A DNA stretch of 64,000 bases from Bdellovibrionales bacterium GWA1_52_35 (lineage in GTDB: Bacteria > Bdellovibrionota > UBA1018): the NCBI GenBank assembly GCA_001769805.1, contig MEPO01000034.1, forward strand, positions 62,001 to 126,000, written 5' to 3'. The notes under the pieces were generated by a model that was not told where the DNA came from, made no database searches, and worked only from the letters and a program-made list of their open reading frames with translations. Below are positions 41,861 through 50,179 of this stretch, piece after piece. How positions within the stretch are numbered: position 1 is the stretch's first letter; each line of letters starts with the position of its first letter. Made by a program: the position numbers and the translations under genes.

Positions 41861-42479
41861 ATAAATTGATCAAAATCAGTTGGGCGGGACCTGTGCCATG
41901 AAGCCGGATTGTCTCATTTTCGGCAAGAGGTTTTTCAAGCTCGACCTGTAAAGTATCGCCTGCTTCGAGAATGCTGGTCTGCTTCTGGTCGGGCGATTCG
42001 CAGGTGATGCTGCTGTCGATCGAATAAACAAAATTCCAGCGTCCTGATGGCCGCCACTGATAATCATCTCCGTGAGTCGTGATGACTTCAACGGAACATT
42101 CCAAATGACCTTTTCGCAGAAAGAGACTGAAGTCCCTGATGGGCCCTGACAAGAGTTCGCATTCGCTGGGGATGTCCCCGGGAAATTCGTAAAGTTCCAG
42201 TGGGCGTAATTCCGCAAAATCCGGTTCTGCATCCTCTTCGAACTGGTGTTTGAGACGGATTCCCTGGCCCTTTAAAATAATCAGCACGCGATCATGGTCG
42301 GGAAAGACCGAAAAAGGCGAATTTTGCGCGATTTCAGCGGAACTTAACCGGAACAAAAAATCGGCGCGTTTGAGTTCTGATCCTGGGGGGTAAATCGCGA
42401 TTTCATCGGTATGACCCAAGCCGTTTTTCCATGTGGCGCGACGGTATTGCTTTTGCTCGAGAACCCTCCAGTCGGTCAT
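41835..42479 (-). CDS. HutD/Ves-family cupin protein inserted in the dcw cluster
   Basis: 214 residues. The HutD/Ves pattern is clear: ATWKNGLGHTDEIAIYPPGS near residue 15-35, FLFRLSSAEIAQNSPFSVFP (matching the family's W-R-S-A-V-GPFS-FPG block), then DRVLIILKGQGIRL. It is a bicupin without obvious metal ligands. Family members are linked to histidine utilisation (HutD) or to a cold-induced protein (Ves), and their biochemical role is poorly defined. Here no hut gene is present; the gene shares TAATG with ftsI upstream and overlaps murE by 26 bases, so it is a tight member of the cell-division operon. Why is not known. Confidence 0.82.
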   Translation of the reverse strand: MTDWRVLEQKQYRRATWKNGLGHTDEIAIYPPGSELKRADFLFRLSSAEIAQNSPFSVFPDHDRVLIILKGQGIRLKHQFEEDAEPDFAELRPLELYEFPGDIPSECELLSGPIRDFSLFLRKGHLECSVEVITTHGDDYQWRPSGRWNFVYSIDSSITCESPDQKQTSILEAGDTLQVELEKPLAENETIRLHGTGPAQLILINLYESHRPSF

Positions 42480-44554
42480 TACTGGGGTTCCAAAAGGGTC
42501 AGACGGATCGTCTGGCTATCACTGACGCGCTGACCTTCCATGGGAGACTGGGATTGGATGATTCCGGCACCATGCAATTCCAGCTGGAAACGGTGTCCTT
42601 GGAGGGCACGGGTCGCCTCGCGGACAGTCAGGCCGATCAGTGATGGCATGGTCCAGATCGGGATTCCCTCGCTGGTCATTCCAGACCACTGGAGATTGCC
42701 CGAACTCGGCACATTGGGCAGGGCTTCCAGCGACTTTGCCTGTGAGTTCTTGATCCTATCGATGGTGGATTCCACATTTGCAGTCTGCCTGAGGACTTCA
42801 CTTTTTTGCCTTTTTGTCTGGCCATCCGATTGGGTCAGGAGGGGAAGTGCGGAGGGAATACTGTAGCGGGTGACCACCGCATTCAGGACTTCGCGGAATA
42901 GAGGCGCAGCCGTTTCAGAGGCATAGTAAATTCCGTGGGGTTCCTCGATCGTCGTCAGGATCACGACTTTGGGTTCAACACCGAGAGGAAAGCCGATGAA
43001 CGAAGCAATGAATTTGGAGCGAGAGTACCGGCCAGATCCAGGATCGACCATCTGGGCCGTTCCGGTCTTGCCGGCAACCCGGTAGCCGGCAAGCGCTGCA
43101 TTGATTCCGGTTCCCTCGGCTTGCGTCACGCCTTCGAGAGCCTCAAGCACCTGATCGGCAACTTTCTGGGTGAAAATCCGTTTGGGAGGTACGAGTTTGG
43201 TTTTATCGGCGGGTATTTTGAAAAGGGTGGGCTGTACCAGCCAGCCCCCATTCAGAAAAGCAGCGTATGCCCGTGCCATTTGCATCCGCGTAGCCAGCAA
43301 TCCCTGTCCAAAGCCGATATTGGCGAGCGTGAGTGGCTGCCAGGACTTCCGGGCGGGGATACGTCCCGAAATTTCTCCCGGGAACCCAAACTGGGTGCGC
43401 GTGCCGAAACCCAGGGCGTGGAGCGTGGAGGCATAGTGATCGGCGCCCAATTTCAAGGCGAGTTTGGCTGCACCGACGTTGCTCGAAACTTTAATCATCT
43501 TCCGCAACGAGATCCATTCGAATTTCTCGTGTGCCTCGGCTTCCGAAATTTTCTTGCCCTGAACTGAAAAAGAACCCCGCTCAGCGTAAATTTGATCGGA
43601 AAGTTTGAAGCCATGCGAAAGGGCACTCGCGAGCAAGACGGCTTTGAGTGTGGAACCCGGCTCATAGCCATCGGTTGCCAGACGGTTCCGGCGTCGTTCA
43701 GCGGGTGCGGACTTCTCATTTGGATTGAATGAGGGTTCATTAGCCATGGCCAGAATTTCGCCGTTCTCGGCATTCATCACGAGCACGCTGCCACTGCGGG
43801 CGTTGGCCTTCTGGACACTGTTGCGCAGCTGTTCCTCCACATTGAACTGGAGCGAAGCATCAATCGTGAGCGAAACGTTCTCCCCGTCCTGAACATCTTT
43901 CGCGGCGACTGCGTCGATGAAGGTGGGGCGACCCAGGGCGTCTTTGATCGCGGCGACGGAAACCACTCTGCCCCGGAGTGGCTCGTTCATTGCGAGCTCG
44001 ACGCCTTCAAGTCCCTCCTGGTCGATGTTGACATCTCCCAGAACGTGCGCTGCCAGTTCGCGGTGCGGATAAACGCGTTTACTTTCCTTCACCAGCCAAA
44101 GTCCTGCAGGAAGATCCCCTTCGTGATTGATGATCTGCCAGCGTTTCAGGCCTTCGTTTTCCCTATCCGGCATGTGCCGCTTGAGCCAGACGAATTCCTT
44201 TTTTTCATTCAGTCGCTGAAGAATTTTGGAGTAAGGAACATCCGTCGCTTTGGCCAGGAGACGTGCAAGGGTCTTTTTGCTGGCGACCTTCATCGGATTT
44301 GCGGCGAGACTGTTGATCTCGGCGTTGATGGCCAGCGGTTCCCCGGTTTGGTCGAGAATCGCCCCTCGTCGCGGGCGAATCAGAACTTTGGACTGGAATT
44401 GGCGCTTTGCCATTTGCTCGAGCCGCGGATTGGATACCAGCTGGATCCAGCCCGCGCGTCCGAGCAGGGCCGCGGAACCGAGAAGGCAGCCCGCCATTAA
44501 TATGGAAATCCGCCCTTTTGCTGAGGTAAAGGCATTCTGCGGCTTACTGGCCAC
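42479..44554 (-). CDS. ftsI: Peptidoglycan transpeptidase FtsI/PBP3 with C-terminal PASTA domain
   Basis: 691 residues. A short cytoplasmic N-terminus and one membrane helix (about 16-34) are followed by the PBP dimerisation domain (IRPRRGAILDQTGEPLA) and the transpeptidase domain: SxxK at S301 (GSTLK), SSN at 357-359 and KTGTA at 496-500. The C-terminus holds a PASTA domain (about 625-690, MPSLIGLTVREATRAL). PASTA on the division PBP is usual in deltaproteobacteria-like and Gram-positive lineages but not in enterobacteria. It cross-links septal peptidoglycan together with FtsW. Tightly packed between ftsL and the hutD-like gene. Confidence 0.94.
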   Translation of the reverse strand: MASKPQNAFTSAKGRISILMAGCLLGSAALLGRAGWIQLVSNPRLEQMAKRQFQSKVLIRPRRGAILDQTGEPLAINAEINSLAANPMKVASKKTLARLLAKATDVPYSKILQRLNEKKEFVWLKRHMPDRENEGLKRWQIINHEGDLPAGLWLVKESKRVYPHRELAAHVLGDVNIDQEGLEGVELAMNEPLRGRVVSVAAIKDALGRPTFIDAVAAKDVQDGENVSLTIDASLQFNVEEQLRNSVQKANARSGSVLVMNAENGEILAMANEPSFNPNEKSAPAERRRNRLATDGYEPGSTLKAVLLASALSHGFKLSDQIYAERGSFSVQGKKISEAEAHEKFEWISLRKMIKVSSNVGAAKLALKLGADHYASTLHALGFGTRTQFGFPGEISGRIPARKSWQPLTLANIGFGQGLLATRMQMARAYAAFLNGGWLVQPTLFKIPADKTKLVPPKRIFTQKVADQVLEALEGVTQAEGTGINAALAGYRVAGKTGTAQMVDPGSGRYSRSKFIASFIGFPLGVEPKVVILTTIEEPHGIYYASETAAPLFREVLNAVVTRYSIPSALPLLTQSDGQTKRQKSEVLRQTANVESTIDRIKNSQAKSLEALPNVPSSGNLQWSGMTSEGIPIWTMPSLIGLTVREATRALQGHRFQLELHGAGIIQSQSPMEGQRVSDSQTIRLTLLEPQ

Positions 44555-44861
44555 GCGTACCTCCTGCTGCAGATCCGGGCAGATGGCCGGGCGAAGGTCC
44601 GGCGAGATGGATGATCTGATCCGAGCGGGGTTGCTTGAGATCGAATTTCGATTTTGCCAGCGCCTCGAGCCTGCGAGGCGACCGGAGTGAGGCTAATTTC
44701 AATTCCAGCTGTTGCCGGTCTTTTTGCAGCTGCCGCAGAATTTTCTCGGCCTGATTGATGTCGTAAGTAGTGCCGATAATCGAAAGGCGCAGCCAGACGG
44801 TGCCCGTTGCCATGATGATCAGAACCGGGATTGCCCAGAAAGGAATCCAGCGCTTCAGCAT
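44544..44861 (-). CDS. ftsL: FtsL, cell division protein
   Basis: 105 residues. A short N-terminus and one membrane helix (about 7-25, IPFWAIPVLIIMATGTVWLR) are followed by a coiled coil with heptads (about 36-62, AEKILRQLQKDRQQLELKLASL) and the conserved LRSPRRLEALAKSKFDLKQP. The size, topology and place between rsmH and ftsI identify FtsL, which links FtsB/FtsQ to the FtsWI synthase. Overlaps rsmH by seven bases and ftsI by eleven. The last 20 residues are Gly/Pro-rich and probably disordered. Confidence 0.85.
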   Translation of the reverse strand: MLKRWIPFWAIPVLIIMATGTVWLRLSIIGTTYDINQAEKILRQLQKDRQQLELKLASLRSPRRLEALAKSKFDLKQPRSDQIIHLAGPSPGHLPGSAAGGTRGQ

Positions 44862-45790
44862 GAGCCCTCCTTCTCGGCAATGCGGAGCTTGGCGCTGCGG
44901 GAGCGGGAATTTCGACGGACTTCCGCCTCGTCGGCTTCCAACGGCTTTTTGGTGAGAACCTTGAAGTTCTCCCCGCGAAAGGCGAGCTTCACCTTTCGAT
45001 CTTCCAATGAATGAAAACTCAGGACCGCCACTCTCCCCCCTGGCTGTAATTGAAGTATAGCATGCTCCAAAAGGGAATCGAGTTGTTCCAGTTCACCGTT
45101 GACCGCAATTCTGAGCGCCTGAAAGGTGCGGGTGGCCGCATGAATGCGTCCGTGTCGCGCGGGAGGGGGAACGCTGCGGACAATCAGGTCCGCGAGCTCG
45201 CGAGTGGTTCTGGGTACGCCCGTTTTTCTTCGGACATCCATGATGGCCTTGGCAATTCTATTCGAAAAGCGCTCTTCACCGTATTCAGACAGAATTTTCA
45301 CGAGTTCCTGCTCGGTCGTGCGTGCGAGAAGGTCCCGGCAGCTGATACCCTGGCTGGGATTGAGGCGCATATCGAGAGGGCCGTCAGACTGGAAGCTCAG
45401 CCCGCGTTCCGCATCGTTGAGTTGATCACTGGAGAAACCCAGATCCGCAAGGATCCCCAAAGCGGGCCGTCTGGATTCCTGCAGTATGGAACCGAGTTCG
45501 CTGAATTGAGCCTGAACGAGTTCCAGTTGGCCCGTGCTGAGTTCTTTTTCAAAGCGCACCCGGGCCCGGGCGATGGCCTCTGGGTCCTGGTCGATGCCGA
45601 GCAGGCGGTGTTTGCTCAAGAGAGGGTCGGAAGCGAAGGCTTCCAGAAAAGCAGCGGCGTGGCCACCGCCTCCCAGAGTGCAATCAATGACATAGTGGGG
45701 CGGTGCACTTTCCGGTAATTGACGGAAAGGCGCGATTAAAGCGTCGAGAATCGGTTCGACCATGATCGGAACGTGCACAGTTGATGTCAT
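44855..45790 (-). CDS. rsmH: 16S rRNA (cytosine-1402-N4)-methyltransferase
   Basis: 311 residues from the ATG at 45790 (MTSTVHVPIMVEPILDAL); this matches the family start HxPVL, and a longer upstream extension would run into the divergent promoter region. SAM-binding motif YVIDCTLGGGGHAAAFLEA, DLGFSSDQL, GISCRDLL, SNRIAKAIMD, ATRTFQALRIAVN and VLSFHSLEDRKVK are all present. It methylates C1402 in the ribosomal P site. First gene of the dcw cluster here; mraZ, normally upstream, is replaced by a divergent gene. Confidence 0.95.
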   Translation of the reverse strand: MTSTVHVPIMVEPILDALIAPFRQLPESAPPHYVIDCTLGGGGHAAAFLEAFASDPLLSKHRLLGIDQDPEAIARARVRFEKELSTGQLELVQAQFSELGSILQESRRPALGILADLGFSSDQLNDAERGLSFQSDGPLDMRLNPSQGISCRDLLARTTEQELVKILSEYGEERFSNRIAKAIMDVRRKTGVPRTTRELADLIVRSVPPPARHGRIHAATRTFQALRIAVNGELEQLDSLLEHAILQLQPGGRVAVLSFHSLEDRKVKLAFRGENFKVLTKKPLEADEAEVRRNSRSRSAKLRIAEKEGSC

Positions 45791-45812
45791 ATAAGTGATG
45801 ATCTTGGTCAGG

Positions 45813-45842
45813 ATTTTGCCATGGCGGAGCCAATGGTGGCAA
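45813..45842 (-). promoter_or_regulatory. Candidate promoter of the dcw cluster
   Basis: On the minus strand, TTGCCA (45842-45837), an 18-base spacer and CAAAAT (45818-45813), about 23 bases before the rsmH ATG, in the 83-base gap to the divergent metallo-beta-lactamase gene. Matches are five of six and four of six. No MraZ-type TGGGN repeats were noticed, consistent with the missing mraZ. Confidence 0.38.
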
Positions 45843-45873
45843 GTGGAGTTGATTGAGAGTAGGCTCAATAAAT

Positions 45874-46962
45874 ATGGTCGGCTTCAAGCAGTTCCGGGAT
45901 CAGTGCTGTCTGTCCTATATCCTTTACGATCAAACAGCGGCGGGCCCTCATCGGGGCGTGATTATTGACCCTTGCGTGGCGCTTCTCAGTGATTACCGTG
46001 CTTTCGTTGCCGAAGCGGGAATTTCAATCCAGCTGATCATCGACACTCACCTTCATTCCGATCACCATTCCGCTTCCCACGTCCTGAAGCGGGTCTGGGG
46101 TGTGCCGATTGCGATGGGTGCCTCCACTCGCAGTGGCAGGGTCGACCGGAAGCTTGTTCGGGGTGAACAGATCCAGATCGGCGAAGTGGCGCTGGAAGTG
46201 CTCGAAACACCGGGCCACATGTCCGATTGTATTTCCTTGAAGGGGCTCGGAAAAGAGCAGGAATGGATATTTTCAGGGGATTCACTGTTGATCGGGGGGG
46301 CCGAACCTCCCGAACTCGAAGACGCGGATCCGGCTGCCCAATGGGAATCCTTTCGGGAGCATTTCGGAACTCTTCCCGGGCATACCCTGGTTTTCCCGGC
46401 TCACGATCCGAACGAGATTTTTTTCTCCCAGATTGAAATTGAAAAGAAAAAGAACCGCCTTTGGGCCAATTCATCCTTGGAAGATTACGTCCAGGTACGG
46501 AACGCGCTGAAAATTAAATTGCCTTCACCGGAACTCCGGGAAATTCTCGACTTCAATCTGCTGGCTGAACCCTCCGAACTCCCAGTCCGGGCGCCAGGGC
46601 GGCATCGGCCTTACGGTGAACCCAATACCGAGTTCAGCCGCATGGCGACGATCAACATTTCCAAATTCAGGAAGATCCTCAAAAAGCCGGACGAGGGCAC
46701 TTACTTTCTCGACATTCGCGAACCGGGTGAATTCCTGCAGGAACATATTTCCGGAACCAGAAATCTGCCGCTCTCAGAACTCGGGCCGAGGGTTTTGGAG
46801 CTTCGCAGGATGTCTCGAATTTTCATTATCGGGCAGGCGGATTCCCGGAGTACCATGGCCGCGCGAACCTTGAACTACCTGGGAATGCCGGATGTGGTTC
46901 TGGTCGAAGGCGGTATTCGCGCGTGGCGAAATGCAGGACATTCAACGAGTGAAGGGAACTGA
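45874..46962 (+). CDS. Metallo-beta-lactamase/rhodanese fusion, persulfide-dioxygenase-like
   Basis: 362 residues from the ATG at 45874. The N-terminal metallo-beta-lactamase domain (about 1-240) has THLHSDHHS, TPGHMSD, IFSGDSLLI and VFPAHD, the mononuclear-iron pattern of ETHE1-like persulfide dioxygenases and related hydrolases. The C-terminal rhodanese domain (about 265-355) has FLDIREPGEFLQEHISG and NLPLSEL. Its active-site loop reads IIGQADSRSTMAA, so Gly replaces the catalytic Cys expected five residues before the Arg; sulfur transfer is therefore unlikely and the domain may be regulatory or structural. Divergent from rsmH and four bases before nif3. Confidence 0.8.
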   Translation: MVGFKQFRDQCCLSYILYDQTAAGPHRGVIIDPCVALLSDYRAFVAEAGISIQLIIDTHLHSDHHSASHVLKRVWGVPIAMGASTRSGRVDRKLVRGEQIQIGEVALEVLETPGHMSDCISLKGLGKEQEWIFSGDSLLIGGAEPPELEDADPAAQWESFREHFGTLPGHTLVFPAHDPNEIFFSQIEIEKKKNRLWANSSLEDYVQVRNALKIKLPSPELREILDFNLLAEPSELPVRAPGRHRPYGEPNTEFSRMATINISKFRKILKKPDEGTYFLDIREPGEFLQEHISGTRNLPLSELGPRVLELRRMSRIFIIGQADSRSTMAARTLNYLGMPDVVLVEGGIRAWRNAGHSTSEGN

Positions 46963-46965
46963 ATC

Positions 46966-48102
46966 ATGGCAACAAAGACGATTTCAACGGTCGTTCAGGA
47001 ACTCGAACGCCTGGCTCCCGGGGGAACCGCCGAGGACTGGGATAACGTCGGACTCCTGGTCGGGGACCCTGCCTGGAAAACCGCAGGAGCAGTCGTCACG
47101 ATCGATCTGACCGCGGAAGCGATCCAGCTGGCCAAGAAAAAAAAATTCAAGCTGATCGTCACTCATCATCCGTGCATTTTTCCGAAAAACCGGGGGCTTG
47201 CCCGTGTTGTGGGCGGCGAGGGGCGAGGCCTGGGAATGTCCTCGTACGTCTTTGAAGCTTTGCGCGAAGGAGTCGCGGTGATCGCCTGTCATACGAACTT
47301 TGATCAATGTGCGCTGGAAGTCGTCGAGTCCGTCTCCACGGGGCTGGGTATTGCTCCCCAAGGGCGTTTGATGGATCACACCCAGGGCTCGCTTCTGAAG
47401 CTTGTGGTCTATGTGCCGGAAGGTCATACCGATCAGGTGCGCAAAGCTCTCTGTGCTGCGGGCGCCGGGCAGATTGGAAACTACGATTTTTGCACGTTTG
47501 CGATGCCAGGTGAGGGTACGTTCCGGGGAAACGGGCATGCCCAGCCGTATATTGGCGTGCCCGAACGGCTCGAGAGGGTTTCAGAGGTCAGGTTGGAAAC
47601 CGTTCTACCGCGGTCCCTTCGTCGACCAGTCATTTCGGCCCTGCTCGCCTCTCACCCCTATGAAGAGGTTGCTTACGATTTGTATGCTGTAGAGCAGGCT
47701 CCCTTGCAAAAAGGTCTGGTCAGGGGATTGGGCTACGGCTTCTGGGGTGAATTTAATTCGTTGAGACCCTTTTCAGAAGTAGTGAGAAGTGTTAAACGGC
47801 TATTCAACGTGAATAGCTACTGGCTGACTGAACCGGCTCCTGCCCGCATCCGCAAAATCGCGTATGTTGCAGGTAAGGGTTCTGCTTTTCTCGACTCTGC
47901 CGTTGATCTGGGTTGCGATTTATTTATAACCGGTGAAGCCGGCTATCATCCAGCGGTCGAGAGTGCTAGAAAAGGCATGGCGGTTTTGGAACTGGGACAT
48001 CGTGAAAGTGAGCGGTTTTTCGTACCGACCATGCAAAGCTGGCTGAAAAATCTGGATTTGCAAATAGTTGGCTTGAACCGGGTTACACAGAAAATTCGTT
48101 GA
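46966..48102 (+). CDS. Nif3-like dinuclear metal centre protein (YqfO type)
   Basis: 378 residues, the length of the long YqfO form that carries an inserted PII-like domain (about 130-235: LLKLVVYVPEGHTDQVRKAL through HPYEEVAYDLYAV). Metal ligands lie in IVTHHPCIFPK, CHTNFDQC and the C-terminal ITGEAGYHPAVES and LELGHRESE. Nif3 proteins form hexamers with two metals per subunit and are proposed to hydrolyse cyclic or folate-linked compounds; the role is not agreed. It is followed by the zinc-ribbon gene, an arrangement common in bacteria. Confidence 0.88.
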   Translation: MATKTISTVVQELERLAPGGTAEDWDNVGLLVGDPAWKTAGAVVTIDLTAEAIQLAKKKKFKLIVTHHPCIFPKNRGLARVVGGEGRGLGMSSYVFEALREGVAVIACHTNFDQCALEVVESVSTGLGIAPQGRLMDHTQGSLLKLVVYVPEGHTDQVRKALCAAGAGQIGNYDFCTFAMPGEGTFRGNGHAQPYIGVPERLERVSEVRLETVLPRSLRRPVISALLASHPYEEVAYDLYAVEQAPLQKGLVRGLGYGFWGEFNSLRPFSEVVRSVKRLFNVNSYWLTEPAPARIRKIAYVAGKGSAFLDSAVDLGCDLFITGEAGYHPAVESARKGMAVLELGHRESERFFVPTMQSWLKNLDLQIVGLNRVTQKIR

Positions 48103-48148
48103 TTGATTCGGCTTTTCAGCCCTTTTGGGCATGTAGAAGGAGAAAGAA

Positions 48149-48913
48149 GTGACGCAAATAGGATCTTTGAGAGAGCAGTTGAGGGCATTGGAGCAGGTTC
48201 AGGAACTCGATACGAAAATAGATTCAGTCAAAAAAAACAGAGATGCACTCCCCGCGGCATTAAAGGCGCTGGATGACTCCCGAGCAAAAATAAGCGCCAC
48301 GATAAATACCAAAAAAAATTCGATTGTCGAAATCGAAAAAATCCAGAAGCAGGCCCGTGCCGCGCTGGATTTGAACAAGGACCGGCTCGCCCGCTCAACG
48401 ACGCGTCTGGAGTCCGTGCAGAATTCGCAGGAATATTCGGCGGTAAACAAGGAAATTGAACAGCTGAACAAAATGAACCTGACCCTGGCAGATCAGGACA
48501 AGAAGGCGACCGCCGAAATCGAGCAGGTCAACAAAGACGTTGCTGATCTTGAAGTACAGCTCGGCAAAATTCAAAGTGATCGGGACACTCAGGCGAGTGT
48601 CGTGTCCGGTCAGACATCCCAGTTTGATGATCAGCTGAAAGAGCTCAATCATGAGCGCTCCGCCTTCACCGTGCATATCGAGAAGCGAATTCTCACCCAG
48701 TACGACCGCGTTCGCGCCGCCCGCGGCGGAATCGGAATCGTTTCAGCAGTTGCGGGTCGCTGTAAGGGCTGCAACATGGTGCTGCCTCCCCAGCTTTTCA
48801 ACATGATCCAGAAGTCCAACGAGCTTTTCGCTTGCCCAAGCTGCAACAGGATTCTGTTCTTCCCGACTACCCAGCAGGAGCAAAACAAGGCTTCTGAAGC
48901 CAATCCGGCTTAA
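48149..48913 (+). CDS. Coiled-coil zinc-ribbon protein (CT398/DUF164-like)
   Basis: 254 residues from a GTG at 48149 with GGAGAAAGAA before it. Most of the chain (about 5-190) is a long antiparallel coiled coil, with the marker NSQEYSAVNKEIEQL. The C-terminus is a C4 zinc ribbon (CKGCNMVLPPQ ... CPSC). This is the architecture of the CT398/FlgZ-like family, which often sits beside nif3 and rnpB; binding partners reported for relatives include flagellar and secretion ATPase regulators and RpoN. Function in this organism is unknown. Confidence 0.82.
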   Translation: MTQIGSLREQLRALEQVQELDTKIDSVKKNRDALPAALKALDDSRAKISATINTKKNSIVEIEKIQKQARAALDLNKDRLARSTTRLESVQNSQEYSAVNKEIEQLNKMNLTLADQDKKATAEIEQVNKDVADLEVQLGKIQSDRDTQASVVSGQTSQFDDQLKELNHERSAFTVHIEKRILTQYDRVRAARGGIGIVSAVAGRCKGCNMVLPPQLFNMIQKSNELFACPSCNRILFFPTTQQEQNKASEANPA

Positions 48914-48924
48914 GAGCCGCAGGA

Positions 48925-49605
48925 ATGAGGGGGCGAAATTTTCTTTTCGTTCTGCTTCTTAATGGACTTTCTGCAAATGCGGAATCCCGTGTTTTGCAGG
49001 AACCAGCTTATTGCGGTCCGGAGCGTTTCCTTTCTTCAGAACTTCAGGTGCCGGGGTCCGCTTCAGTCCAGCGCCTGCGTGCTTTCCGGGTTGGGCAAAC
49101 GACTCTGGCCGGAATGGCAATCGGTTTGTCGCAAGCGCTTGATGTGCAAAAAGTTGCTGAAACGTTTTCTGCCACGCCTGAAGAGAAGTTCTGCACCTGG
49201 TATTTGAACAGTGGCAACGAAGAAGCCGAAAAGCTTTTTCATCATATTTACCTCGATAGCCCTCTTCAGATGACCCCGGCCGGGGCTGCAGCGAAATACC
49301 GTGAGTTGCTGGAAAGTTTCTTTACCGGCTCGCAATCCGGGGCCAATTTCATCTCCTGCCTGGAAAATCAGAAGTACCTTGCTTTTGGCTGCAATGGACA
49401 GAGTCACCGAGGTCCTGCCGTCTTCGGAATGCTGCTGACTTTCAGTGGCTGCAGTCCTGAAAGTGCCGAGCAGATCGTCAACCAGCTTTGGGGCCTGAAC
49501 GGCGTCGATGTGAAGGTCCGGCTGGCAATTCTGAACGAAGCTTTTGAACTCGGAAACGAGCATCCGGATCTTCGTGCCCGGTTGCAGGATTTTTTTGACT
49601 TTTGA
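48925..49605 (+). CDS. Exported protein of unknown function
   Basis: 226 residues. A short signal peptide (RGRNFLFVLLLNGLSANA) precedes a mature region with six cysteines (CGPE, FCTW, SCLE, GCNG, GCSP), likely paired in disulfides in the periplasm, and no membrane segment. Helical character prevails (AAAKYRELLESFF, AEQIVNQLWGL). The stop codon overlaps the -35 box of the rnpB promoter. No family recognised. It follows the zinc-ribbon gene by eleven bases and is probably co-transcribed. Confidence 0.65.
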   Translation: MRGRNFLFVLLLNGLSANAESRVLQEPAYCGPERFLSSELQVPGSASVQRLRAFRVGQTTLAGMAIGLSQALDVQKVAETFSATPEEKFCTWYLNSGNEEAEKLFHHIYLDSPLQMTPAGAAAKYRELLESFFTGSQSGANFISCLENQKYLAFGCNGQSHRGPAVFGMLLTFSGCSPESAEQIVNQLWGLNGVDVKVRLAILNEAFELGNEHPDLRARLQDFFDF

Positions 49606-49631
49606 CTGGGCATGTCACAGTTATCTATGCT
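49602..49631 (+). promoter_or_regulatory. rnpB: Promoter of rnpB
   Basis: TTGACT (49602-49607), an 18-base spacer and TATGCT (49626-49631), placed so that transcription would start about ten bases on, at the 5' edge of RNase P RNA helix P1 (49643). The -35 box overlaps the stop codon (49603-49605) of the preceding gene. Confidence 0.6.
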
Positions 49632-49642
49632 ATCTCGATAGC

Positions 49643-50054
49643 AGCGCGGGACGGGCGATCGCTGGCGGACGACTTCAAAATCGTTTGCGGGAGGAAAGTC
49701 CGGGCTCCATCAGCAAAGGTACTGGTTAACGGCCAGGCACCCTGAGCAATCAGGAGTGACGGAAAGTGCAACAGAAAACAAACCGCCGCGGTTTCACGAC
49801 TGCGGTAAGGGCGAAACGGCGAGGTAAGAGCTCACCGCGGTTCTGGTGACAGAACCGGCAAGGCAAACCCTACCTGGAGCAAGGCCAAATAGGGGAGCGA
49901 TGACAGGATTCACGTCTTGTCACGGTGAGCTTCACCGCTGCTCCCGGGTAAGGCCGCACGAGGTGTCCAGCAATGGGCATCCTAGAGGAATGATCGCCTC
50001 CGTGAATTCCAAAAGACTTCGCGAAGACAGAACCCGGCTTACAGTCCTGCGCTA
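49643..50054 (+). ncRNA. rnpB: RNase P RNA, bacterial type A
   Basis: Universal RNase P core elements are plain: GAGGAAAGTCCGGGCTCC near 49691, the ACAGAAA block near 49770, GCGAGGTAAGAG-type sequence near 49820, and the 3' GACAGAACCCGGCTTA near 50026-50041. Helix P1 pairs 49643-49652 with 50044-50053 (ten pairs including one G-U). The length of about 412 nt and the presence of the P12/P13-like insertions between fit type A. It trims the 5' leaders of precursor tRNAs with the RnpA protein. A run of six T follows at 50055-50060. Ends are set from P1 pairing and may be off by a few bases. Confidence 0.95.
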
Positions 50055-50179
50055 ATTTTTTGACGCTATTTCTCGGCCCCCCAGGCTTTTATCTCTATGG
50101 CTTGGCCGTTCGGCTGAGCTAAACTTTCAAAACAGCAGTTTTTCCAGTTTTTTATCCAGAGTTCAGGGAGGAACTTTCG

